DNA of 64,000 bases from contig NZ_JAGIOD010000001.1 in assembly GCF_017876545.1 (NCBI RefSeq), positions 496,001-560,000 on the forward strand, read 5' to 3'. This DNA comes from Brachybacterium sacelli (GTDB lineage Bacteria; Actinomycetota; Actinomycetes; Actinomycetales; Dermabacteraceae). The number at the start of each line of letters is the position of its first letter. The first letter of the stretch is position 1. Positions 54,426-62,917 of this stretch are shown here, piece after piece. Both the position numbers and the translations under genes were made by a program. The notes under the pieces are model-generated. The model had not been told where the DNA came from. It worked only from the letters and a program-made list of their open reading frames with translations, and searched no databases.

Positions 54426-56966
54426 ATGACTGGCCATGAGAAACGTGCCGCGCGCGTACTTGACCCCACGGCGCGGGTTGCTGCCTTCCCGCTCGGAGGT
54501 ATCGGGACCGGGAACGTATCCCTGGGAAGTCGCGGGGAGCTGCGCGACTGGGAGATCGCCAATTGCCCAGCGAAAGGTGCGTGGCTCCCGAACACCTTCT
54601 TCGCCATCCGAGTTTGTCGCGTGGAGGAGGACCCGGTCAGCGCGGTGCTCGAGGCCGAATTCCGGCCGCCCTTCGACGGCGCGAGCGGATTCGCCCCGGG
54701 GCGCGGAGCGGGCCTTCCCCGGCTCGACAACGCCCGCATGAGCGGTGAATACCCGCTCGCCACCGTCGAGTTCACGGATCAGAACCTTCCGGTCACCGTG
54801 GAACTGACCGCCTTCACGCCGCTCGTTCCCCTGGATGCGGACGACTCGGGGATCCCGGCGGCGGTGCTCCGCTACCGGGTCCATAATCCGCAGCCGGCTA
54901 CCGTCGACGTCACCATCGCCGGCTCCATGTGCAATCCGGCCGGGATCTCCGGGCGGACCGCAGCCGATGCCCCGACCTTCGAGGGGACCCCGACGAACCG
55001 GTATCGCGACGACGGCGTGGTCCGCGGCATCGAGTTCAGCACCGATCTGCCCCCCTCCTCGCCACTGTTCGCGTCCGCGGCGCTGGTCACCACGGATGCC
55101 TCGGTGACCGCCACCGAGTGCTGGCTCGTCGGTGCCCGGCCGGACGGTTTCCATCTGTTCTGGGAGGACTTCGCCTCCGACGGGCTACTCGGTCCCCACG
55201 GCGGACATCCCGAGGACCCGGGGGCGTTCGACGACAAGGTGCGCGTCGGCAGTCTCGGGATCGTCCACACCCTGGCTCCGGGCCAGAGCCAGGAGTTCGA
55301 GTTCCTGCTCGCCTGGCACACGCCGAACCGGCGCCGAGCTTGGCAAGGCGGGGCTCTGCCGAACACGCACATCGACGAGACGGTGCCCAACCACTACGCG
55401 GTGCGATACGAGGACGCGTGGGAGGTCTCTCGCGATCTCGCCGTCCGGTTGCCCCAACTCGAAGGCTCGACGCGTGCCTTCCGCGACGCACTATTTTCCT
55501 CGACCCTCCCGCCCGAGGTGATCGACGCGGTGAGCAGCGCCCTCGTCGCCCTTCGGAGCACGACCTGTTTCGTGCTCGACGATGGCAGTCCCACCGGGCA
55601 GTTCGCGGCCTGGGAAGGGGGACTTGACCATGTTGGCAGCTGCGAGGGCACCTGCACACACGTCTGGAACTATGCGCAGACGGTCGCACATCTGTTCCCC
55701 ACGCTGGAAGCAGGCGCGCGCCGCAACGAGATCCTCCGGGAGACGGCTCCCGACGGCCGGATGCGGTTTCGCACCAACGCCGTGTTCGATGGTCAGCCGT
55801 GGGACCACCGTCCGGCGGTCGATGGCCAGCTGGGAACGATCGTGCGCGTCTATCGCGAGTGGACGATCAGCGGCGATGACACGTTCCTGGAAGAGCTGTG
55901 GCCTTCCGTGCGCCTCGCGCTCGACTACGCCCTTACCCACTGGGACTCCGACGGCGACATGGTGCTCGATAACGAGCAGCACAACACCTACGACATAGAG
56001 TTTTTCGGCCCCAACTCCCTGGCGAACTCGATGCTCCTGGCTGCCGTGCGTGCAGGGGAGGAGATGGCGCTGCATCAGGGCGAAGAGGCCACAGCCTCGC
56101 GCTATCGCGAGACATTTGATCTCGCCTCGGAACGCATCGACGACCTGTTGTACAACGGGGAGTACTACGACCAGCGACTGGACGACGTCGACGCGCATCG
56201 GTACCAGTACGGGTCGGGATGCCTGGCCGATCAGCTGCTGGGACAGACCCTGGCTCACCTCACCGGACTGGGCCATCTTCTCCCAGCTGAGCATGTGCGA
56301 TCAGCGATCGCCGCCGTCCACAGGAACAACTTCTTCCCCGACCTCCGTAGCCACGAGACCGTCCAGCGCACCTATGCCATGTACGGCGAAGCCGGCCTGG
56401 TGCTCTGCACTTGGCCGCGGGGCGGCAGGCCCCGCCTGCCGTTCATCTACTGCGACGAGGTCTGGACCGGCATCGAGTACCAGGTCGCCACCCACCTCGT
56501 GTACGAAGGATTCGTCCGGGAGGGCCTCGAGGTGGTGAGGGCGGTGCGGGAGCGGCACAACGGGGTTCGTCGAAACCCCTGGAATGAGACCGAGAGCGGC
56601 CATCACTACGCCAGGTCGATGGCGAGCTGGGGTGTCCTGCTCGCGCTGCTAGACCACCGGTGGGACGGCCGATCACGCACCCTGGGCCTCGCGCCCCGCC
56701 TTGAGGCGCTGGACGGCGATCGCTTCTTCGGGATCATTACCACCGGGACCGGCTGGGGCGTCCTGGACGCCGGACAGGACGCCCCCCTGCTCCTGTGCCA
56801 CGGAGGACGAATCCGCGTCGACTCAATAGAATTCGTCCACCCTGTACGGGGTATTTTCCGTGCCGTCGGGATAAACATCATGGCAGGAGACAGCATCGCG
56901 CTAGATCGGCAAGGATCAGTGAGGTCGGTGCCGGCCCTCGATGCGAAGTCACGCAAAGAAAGGTAG
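54426..56966 (+). CDS. GH116 glucosylceramidase-family glycoside hydrolase
   Basis: 846 residues, no signal peptide. N-terminal beta-sandwich starting FPLGGIGTGNVSLGSRGELRDWEI, then the (alpha/alpha)6 barrel with CTHVWNYAQ, the presumed nucleophile region EQHNTYDIEFFGPNSL and the presumed acid/base region YGSGCLADQLLGQ, and GRPRLPFIYCDEVWTGIEYQVA. GH116 includes beta-glucosidases, beta-xylosidases and GBA2-like glucosylceramidases. A second GH116 gene lies at the right edge of the window. Confidence 0.87.
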   Translation: MTGHEKRAARVLDPTARVAAFPLGGIGTGNVSLGSRGELRDWEIANCPAKGAWLPNTFFAIRVCRVEEDPVSAVLEAEFRPPFDGASGFAPGRGAGLPRLDNARMSGEYPLATVEFTDQNLPVTVELTAFTPLVPLDADDSGIPAAVLRYRVHNPQPATVDVTIAGSMCNPAGISGRTAADAPTFEGTPTNRYRDDGVVRGIEFSTDLPPSSPLFASAALVTTDASVTATECWLVGARPDGFHLFWEDFASDGLLGPHGGHPEDPGAFDDKVRVGSLGIVHTLAPGQSQEFEFLLAWHTPNRRRAWQGGALPNTHIDETVPNHYAVRYEDAWEVSRDLAVRLPQLEGSTRAFRDALFSSTLPPEVIDAVSSALVALRSTTCFVLDDGSPTGQFAAWEGGLDHVGSCEGTCTHVWNYAQTVAHLFPTLEAGARRNEILRETAPDGRMRFRTNAVFDGQPWDHRPAVDGQLGTIVRVYREWTISGDDTFLEELWPSVRLALDYALTHWDSDGDMVLDNEQHNTYDIEFFGPNSLANSMLLAAVRAGEEMALHQGEEATASRYRETFDLASERIDDLLYNGEYYDQRLDDVDAHRYQYGSGCLADQLLGQTLAHLTGLGHLLPAEHVRSAIAAVHRNNFFPDLRSHETVQRTYAMYGEAGLVLCTWPRGGRPRLPFIYCDEVWTGIEYQVATHLVYEGFVREGLEVVRAVRERHNGVRRNPWNETESGHHYARSMASWGVLLALLDHRWDGRSRTLGLAPRLEALDGDRFFGIITTGTGWGVLDAGQDAPLLLCHGGRIRVDSIEFVHPVRGIFRAVGINIMAGDSIALDRQGSVRSVPALDAKSRKER

Positions 56967-56971
56967 TGGCG

Positions 56972-58642
56972 ATGACATTTAACATCACCCGCCGAGCACT
57001 GATGCTCGGCTCCGTCGGCAGCGCCGCCACGGTCGGGCTGGCCGCCTGCAGCGGTGGCCAGCAATCCGAGGAGGACAGGCCGCTGCGGATCGAGGCTGCG
57101 GACACCACGCTGTTTCAGCGCAATTTCAATCCTTATTCGGGGACGCCGTTGCAGGGGTCCAGTGGACTCATCTACGAGACCCTGCGATTGTCCACTCCGA
57201 TGGACGTTAGGAACCCTGAACCCTGGCTGGCCACCGAGTTCGAGTGGAACGATGACGGAACGGTCCTGACCACAACGTTGCGCGACGATGTCACGTGGAC
57301 CGACGGCGAGAGCTTCGACGTCGAGGACGTGGTCTTCACCTTCACGATGCTGCGCGACGTTCCCGCTACGAACACCTCGGCCCTGGCTGTCGTCGACGCT
57401 GTCGCGACCGGCAGCCACGCGGTCGAGATCACCTTCGAGACCCCGACCTTCGCCCAGGAGGCGACGGTCGGCGACTTACCGATCGTGCCCGAGCACATTT
57501 TCTCCACCTTCCAGGACCCGTCGGCCGAACAAGTGGAGCATCCCGTAGGGACAGGCCCGTACAGGCTCGATCGGTTCTCGGACCAGCTATACACCTTCAT
57601 TCGCAACGACGAGCACTGGATGGCCGAGCAGTTCGAAGTCAAGAACCTCGCCTGGCCCTCGTACACGACCCAGACCATGGCCACCGCGCTGCAGGCCGGA
57701 GACCTCGACTGGACCAGCGACTTCATCCCGAATATCGAGACCATCTTCGTCGAGCACGATCCTGAGTACCGTGGCTACTGGTATCCGGGCAACAGCATCG
57801 TGAACCTAACGTTCAACCTCGAGAAGGAACTGTGGCAGGACCTCGAACTACGCCGAGGTATTAGTCTCGCGATCGATCGTCAGCAGCTGGCCGACATTGC
57901 GATGTACGGGTACGTCGAGGTCCCGCATCCCACGGCACTACCCCGCCCGACGTTCGAGGAGTTCATCACCGAGGACTACCGAGACCTCGAGTTCACCGTC
58001 GACCTGGACGAGGCCGAGCAGGTCCTCGACGACGCTGGTTACGAGCGTGGCCCCGACGGCATCCGGGTCACCCCGGACGGCACCCCGCTGTCGTTCTCGC
58101 TGCAGATCCCCTCCAGCTACACCGACTGGATCATCGCGACCCAGGTCCTCAACCAGCAGCTAGGGCAAATCGGCATAGATTTCATCCCGCAAGGCGTCTC
58201 CTTCGGGGTTTGGGACGAGACTCTCACCATGGGCAACTTTGACGTCACAATCTCGTCCGTGGTCGCCGGACACAATCCATGGTTCATGTATCGGTCCATG
58301 CTCTCTTCCGAGTACGCGCCGGACGAAGAAGGCGCGGTGACGGCCAACTTCCAGCGCTGGAAAGATGAGGAATCAGATCAACTGCTGTCGGATTATGCCA
58401 CCACCGAAGATGAGGTCGAGCAGCAGAAGGCCGTCGCCGGGCTGCAGCAAATTGTCGTTGAGCAGCTGCCCGCGATCCCGGTCATAACGGGCCCGGCCTG
58501 GTTCAACTACAACAGTCGCTTCTGGACAGGCTTCCCCAGCGAGGACAACCCCTATGCGCTCGGACAACCGGTGATCACCGCGGACCGCACGATCATCCTG
58601 CAGCGGTTGACCAGGACTGAGAATGACGGAGGGGTCACGTGA
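56972..58642 (+). CDS. family-5 (peptide/oligosaccharide-type) ABC substrate-binding lipoprotein
   Basis: 556 residues from the ATG at 56972, with AAAGAAAGG upstream. Lipobox LAAC (Cys26). SBP family 5: WLATEFEWNDDGTVLTTTLRDDVTWTDGESFDVEDVVFTFTML, and GISLAIDRQQLADIAMYGYVEVPHPTALP. Some family-5 systems in glycoside clusters carry oligosaccharides instead of peptides, which fits the GH172/sialidase/GH116 context. Confidence 0.9.
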   Translation: MTFNITRRALMLGSVGSAATVGLAACSGGQQSEEDRPLRIEAADTTLFQRNFNPYSGTPLQGSSGLIYETLRLSTPMDVRNPEPWLATEFEWNDDGTVLTTTLRDDVTWTDGESFDVEDVVFTFTMLRDVPATNTSALAVVDAVATGSHAVEITFETPTFAQEATVGDLPIVPEHIFSTFQDPSAEQVEHPVGTGPYRLDRFSDQLYTFIRNDEHWMAEQFEVKNLAWPSYTTQTMATALQAGDLDWTSDFIPNIETIFVEHDPEYRGYWYPGNSIVNLTFNLEKELWQDLELRRGISLAIDRQQLADIAMYGYVEVPHPTALPRPTFEEFITEDYRDLEFTVDLDEAEQVLDDAGYERGPDGIRVTPDGTPLSFSLQIPSSYTDWIIATQVLNQQLGQIGIDFIPQGVSFGVWDETLTMGNFDVTISSVVAGHNPWFMYRSMLSSEYAPDEEGAVTANFQRWKDEESDQLLSDYATTEDEVEQQKAVAGLQQIVVEQLPAIPVITGPAWFNYNSRFWTGFPSEDNPYALGQPVITADRTIILQRLTRTENDGGVT

Positions 58643-59616
58643 GATTCTTGCTGCGCAAGCTCGGCTTGTATGTTTTCATCGCGTGGGCCGCACTCACGTT
58701 GAACTTCCTGATCCCGCGGTTGATGCCGGGCGACCCCGTCAGCATCCTGATCGCCAGGTCTGAGGGGCAGATCGAACCGGAGGCGCGCGACGCAATTGCC
58801 GCTCAGTTCGGGATCACCGATGATCCGCTGATCGTCCAGTACGTCGGCTACCTGGGGGACCTGGCACGCCTTGATCTGGGCGTCTCCCTGTCCCAGTACC
58901 CCGTCCCGGTCATCGAGATCATTAGCCAGTCCCTCCCGTGGACCCTCGCCCTGGTGGGAGTGGCTACCATCGTCAGCTTTGTGCTCGGCACCGGCCTGGG
59001 GGTGCTACTGGCCTGGAGACGCGGAACATGGTCCGATCACGTCCTGCCAGCCCTGACCTTTCTCAACGCCATCCCGTACTTCTGGATGGCCCTGATCCTG
59101 GTGCTGCTGCTAGCGGTGACCGTGAACATCTTCCCCGCGGGCGGAGGCTACGATCGTGCGATCTTCCCGGAGCTCTCGGTACAGTTCGTGGGCTCGTTGA
59201 TCTACCACGCGGCTTTGCCGGCCCTCACGATCGTGATTGGCTCCTTCGCCGGCTGGGTGCTGCAGATGCGAAACATGACAGTGACCATCCTCGGGGAAGA
59301 CTACGTGTCGATGGCCGAGGCAAAGGGACTGCCGAACCAGATGGTGCTGTTCTCCTACGCGGCACGCAACGCGATCCTGCCCAGCGTCACCGGATTCGCC
59401 CTCGCCCTCGGCGCCGTGGTGGGCGGATCGATGCTCACGGAGGTCATCTTCAACTATCCGGGCCTCGGATACGCCCTGTTCCAGGCGGTCACTGCCCAGG
59501 ACTTCCCGCTCATGCAGGGGTTGTTCCTGATCATCTCACTCGCGGTAATCGTCGCCAACCTGGTAGCCGATATCGCATACGTGTTCCTCGATCCCCGCAC
59601 CCGAGAAAGGGCCTGA
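58639..59616 (+). CDS. DppB-like ABC permease
   Basis: 325 residues from a GTG that overlaps the upstream TGA. Six membrane segments; typical DppB N-terminus RKLGLYVFIAWAALTLNFLIPRLMPGDPV, coupling loop DYVSMAEAKGLPNQMVLFSYAARNAILPSVTGFALALGAVVGGSMLTEVIFNYPGLG. Translationally coupled to the binding protein. Confidence 0.9.
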   Translation: MRFLLRKLGLYVFIAWAALTLNFLIPRLMPGDPVSILIARSEGQIEPEARDAIAAQFGITDDPLIVQYVGYLGDLARLDLGVSLSQYPVPVIEIISQSLPWTLALVGVATIVSFVLGTGLGVLLAWRRGTWSDHVLPALTFLNAIPYFWMALILVLLLAVTVNIFPAGGGYDRAIFPELSVQFVGSLIYHAALPALTIVIGSFAGWVLQMRNMTVTILGEDYVSMAEAKGLPNQMVLFSYAARNAILPSVTGFALALGAVVGGSMLTEVIFNYPGLGYALFQAVTAQDFPLMQGLFLIISLAVIVANLVADIAYVFLDPRTRERA

Positions 59617-59619
59617 GCC

Positions 59620-61467
59620 ATGAGAGTGTCCAGTGTCCTCCCGCGCAGCGGAAAAGTCCGCGCCGGGCTGATCATCGTCATCGTCTTCGTTGTCATCGCT
59701 GCAGTGGGACCACTGGTCGCGACCCGCGATCCTCAGGCGACCTCCTTTGACATGCTCCAAGCGCCGTCGGGACAGTACTGGCTTGGCACCACTCAGTCCG
59801 GACAGGACGTCTTCGCCCAGTTCGTCCACGGAGCCCGCGTCTCCTTGCTGGTGGGACTGCTGGCCGGCGTCATCTCCCAGCTGTTCTCCGTGGTCATCGG
59901 CCTGCTCGGCGGATACCTGCGGGGCATCGCCGACGACCTGCTGTACATCCTTACCGCGGTGTTTCTGGTGATCCCGGGATTGCCCCTGCTGGTCGTGCTG
60001 ACCGGCTATCTCCCGTCGCGCGGGCTCGTCTCCATCGCTGTGGTCATCGCGATCACCTCCTGGGCCGGCTCGGCCCGTGTGATCAGGGCCCAGACGATGT
60101 CGCTGCGCAACCGCGAGTTCGTCGAAGCGGCACGAGCGACCGGGGAGTCACGAACGCGACTGATGTTCTGGGAGATCCTGCCGAACATGCTGCCCCTGGT
60201 GGCCTCTGGGTTCCTGTTCTCCGTCATCGGCGGCATCCTCGCCGAGGCGGGCCTGGCCTTCCTCGGTCTGGGGTCGCTGACCACCATCAGCTGGGGCTCG
60301 ATGCTGTACTTCGCCCAGAACTCCCAGTCCCTGTTGTCCGGTGCCTGGTGGTGGTACGTGCCGCCCGGCCTCGCGATCGCCGTGATCGGGGCCGGCCTGG
60401 CGCTGATCAACTTCGGCATCGACGAGTACTCGAATCCTCGACTGCGCACGGGAGCGGCCGTCGCCGGCCGGCCGGCCGGGAGCAAGGCAGCAGGTGCCGA
60501 CCCGACCAGCACGAATGTCCGGACCACCGGAACCGGGTCGGCGACGGCACCGCGCCCTGGGGGTGCCTCGGCCACCACCGCCGAGATAGTCGCCGCCACC
60601 GGTGCTGCAGAGACCGACGAGGACCTGGAACCGCGCATCCGGCCCTCGGTGATGTCCGGCAGCCCGATCATCGAGGTCGACGGGTTGCACGTGGAGTACC
60701 CGACCGCCTACGGCACCGTCCATGCCGTCGAGGACGTCTCACTGACACTGCGGCGCGGCGAGATACTCGGCCTCGCCGGAGAGTCGGGTTCCGGCAAGTC
60801 GACCCTCACCAACGCCATCACCCGACTGCTGCGGCCGCCGGCGAAGGTCGTCGGCGGGTCCATCACCTACCGCGGTGGGGAGGGCAACGGTACCGATCTG
60901 CTGAATCTGGAAGAGCGGGAGTTGCGGGCCCTGCGGTGGAACGAGATCGCCGTCGTGTTCCAGAGCGCCATGAACGCCCTGAACCCGGTCACCACGATCC
61001 GTTCCCAGTTCGACGATGTCATCCGGGTCCACCGTCCCGGACTTGCCTCGTCGCATCGGACCGCGGTCGCCGAGGAGCACCTCGCGCGCGTCGGGATCGA
61101 CCCCGGCCGTATCGACGCCTACCCCCATGAGCTCTCCGGCGGGATGAAGCAGCGAGTCGCCATCGCGATCGCCCTCGTCCTCGAGCCGGACGTGATCTTC
61201 ATGGACGAGCCCACCACCGCTCTGGACCTGCTGGTCCAGCGCGATGTGCTCGACCAGATCGTGCGGCTGCGCGAGGAGTACGGGTTCGCGATCGTGTTCA
61301 CAACCCACGACCTGGCACTGCTGCTGGAGATCTCCGACTCGATCGCGGTGATGCGCCACGGCCACGTCGTCGAGTACGGCCCGGCCCTCGATATCTACCG
61401 TGACGCGCAGCATCCCTACACCAGGGAGCTGCTGTCCTCACTCGCCGACCTGGGGAGCATCGCATGA
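59620..61467 (+). CDS. fused DppC-like permease and DppD-like ATPase
   Basis: 615 residues. Residues 1-285 are a DppC permease (LGTTQSGQDVFAQFVHGARVSLLVG, coupling loop REFVEAARATGESRTRLMFWEILPNM); 285-345 are an Ala/Thr/Gly-rich linker; 345-615 are a DppD ATPase with Walker A GESGSGKST, signature LSGGMKQRVAIAIAL, Walker B VIFMDEPTTALD and H-loop TTHDLA. The frame is continuous across the join with high-GC codons in the linker, so this looks like a true fusion rather than an error. Confidence 0.9.
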   Translation: MRVSSVLPRSGKVRAGLIIVIVFVVIAAVGPLVATRDPQATSFDMLQAPSGQYWLGTTQSGQDVFAQFVHGARVSLLVGLLAGVISQLFSVVIGLLGGYLRGIADDLLYILTAVFLVIPGLPLLVVLTGYLPSRGLVSIAVVIAITSWAGSARVIRAQTMSLRNREFVEAARATGESRTRLMFWEILPNMLPLVASGFLFSVIGGILAEAGLAFLGLGSLTTISWGSMLYFAQNSQSLLSGAWWWYVPPGLAIAVIGAGLALINFGIDEYSNPRLRTGAAVAGRPAGSKAAGADPTSTNVRTTGTGSATAPRPGGASATTAEIVAATGAAETDEDLEPRIRPSVMSGSPIIEVDGLHVEYPTAYGTVHAVEDVSLTLRRGEILGLAGESGSGKSTLTNAITRLLRPPAKVVGGSITYRGGEGNGTDLLNLEERELRALRWNEIAVVFQSAMNALNPVTTIRSQFDDVIRVHRPGLASSHRTAVAEEHLARVGIDPGRIDAYPHELSGGMKQRVAIAIALVLEPDVIFMDEPTTALDLLVQRDVLDQIVRLREEYGFAIVFTTHDLALLLEISDSIAVMRHGHVVEYGPALDIYRDAQHPYTRELLSSLADLGSIA

Positions 61468-62324
61468 CCGCCACCACCGAACCTACCGAACCAGCAGCCC
61501 CGCGTGGGAAGGCCCGTGCCGTGCTCGAAGGACTGCACCTGGTCAAGGAGTACCCCGTCGGCCCCCGCCGCGGCCTACTGCGACCTCAGCGGCGGATGCG
61601 GGCGGTCGACGACGTCTCCGTCAGCCTCGCGCGGGGCCGGGTGACCGCTCTGGTCGGTCAAAGCGGCTCCGGTAAGTCCACGCTGGGTCGGATGCTGGCA
61701 CGGCTGGTGCCAACCACCTCCGGAGCGATCCGCCTGGACGGACGGGACGTCACCGCTCCCGGAAGCATCGGTCAGCGCACCTACGTCGGCGACGTACAGT
61801 TCACGTTGCAGGACCCGTTCGCCTCGCTGAATCCGCTGCGCCGCGTCGACTACATCCTGGGACGCGCCGTGCGGATCCATCAAGATGCTCGCGGCGACGA
61901 GGCCGCGAGGGATCGGTGTCGGCAACTGCTGGAGAGGGTGGGCCTAACCGCCACGGACCGCTACCTCGACCGGTTCCCGCACGAGCTGTCCGGCGGCGAA
62001 CGTCAGCGTGTCTCCTTCGCCCGGGCACTTGCAGCCTCACCGAAGGTGCTAATCGCCGACGAGCCGGTCTCGATGCTCGATGTCACCATCCGCGGAGAGA
62101 TGCTCGATCTGATCGACGCCCTGCGCCGTGACGAAGACCTCGCGGTCCTCTACATCACCCACGACCTCGGCAGCGCACGGCGGTACTCGAACGAGGTCCT
62201 GGTGATGAACGAAGGCCGGATCGTCGAGTCCGGCGAAAGCACCGAGGTCATCGACGACCCCCAGCACGAGTACACCCGTCGCCTGCTAGCTGCGGCACCG
62301 AATCCGACATCACGGATGGGCTGA
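61464..62324 (+). CDS. DppF-like ABC ATPase
   Basis: 286 residues, ATGA overlap with the fusion gene. Walker A GQSGSGKST, signature LSGGERQRVSFARAL, Walker B VLIADEPVSMLD, H-loop ITHDLGSA. Oligopeptide-type C-terminus (EYTRRLLAAAPN). Second ATPase of the importer and last gene of the rightward run. Confidence 0.9.
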   Translation: MTATTEPTEPAAPRGKARAVLEGLHLVKEYPVGPRRGLLRPQRRMRAVDDVSVSLARGRVTALVGQSGSGKSTLGRMLARLVPTTSGAIRLDGRDVTAPGSIGQRTYVGDVQFTLQDPFASLNPLRRVDYILGRAVRIHQDARGDEAARDRCRQLLERVGLTATDRYLDRFPHELSGGERQRVSFARALAASPKVLIADEPVSMLDVTIRGEMLDLIDALRRDEDLAVLYITHDLGSARRYSNEVLVMNEGRIVESGESTEVIDDPQHEYTRRLLAAAPNPTSRMG

Positions 62325-62519
62325 ACTGCACCGGATTCTGTCCGGTTCCTCAGGACGTCGGCGCAAAGTTCCGCAAGCGATCCCCAGCCGATCCGTCCGG
62401 CGATCACCATTGCCGGCATCCGGTCGTTATCGGTCAGCAGGGTCCGGGGCCGGTAGTAGCGTGCTTGGAGGCCACAGAAGATCAGAGCGAAGTTGGTGTT
62501 GCAGCTGCGTGCAAAGGGA

Positions 62520-62896
62520 CCCTCGGGGCGGCGAACCCGGCGGCGATCTGGGTGTCCACGGCGTAGGTGAACTGCGCCCAGGAGCCCGACTTGGCGGTGG
62601 CTTGCAGGTCGATCTCGGGATACTGCTCATTGAACTCGGTGAACAGGGCCTTGAACTTCTTGCGCTCGTTGACGTCGCCGAGGAAGCCGAACTCGACGAC
62701 ATCCCCGCCGGCGCCTTCGATGGCCGCGCCCGGGTCGCCGCCGCGGCCGCTCCGGCCCTGCGGCCAGGACCAGCGCGACGGCGGTCGAGATCGCCCCGAA
62801 CGGCTGACGGTACCGCGGCCCGGGTGCGAAATGCGGCTCGCCCCGGGACCCGATCCGACCCCGCCATGCCGCGCGGCTACCGCCTGCGACGCGCAC
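62520..62896 (-). pseudogene. broken sugar-binding lipoprotein gene
   Basis: Minus-strand remnant. An ATG at 62896 leads to a signal-peptide-like run (AISTAVALVLAAG), then the frame shifts at the lipobox and continues as DVVEFGFLGDVNERKKFKALF and EIDLQATAKSGSWAQF, the N-terminal domain of a family-1 sugar-binding protein. Similarity stops at about 62520, so most of the gene is gone. It lies directly downstream of the second GH116 gene, whose partner importer it may once have been. The stretch 62325-62519 shows no gene I recognise. Confidence 0.65.
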
Positions 62897-62917
62897 CCGG
62901 GCCGCCCTGCCGAGCGC

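Noticed and set aside
52809..55154. 781-residue minus-strand open frame opposite the BNR and GH116 genes
   Set aside because: It spans two genes with strong family motifs on the plus strand and shows no fold or motif itself.
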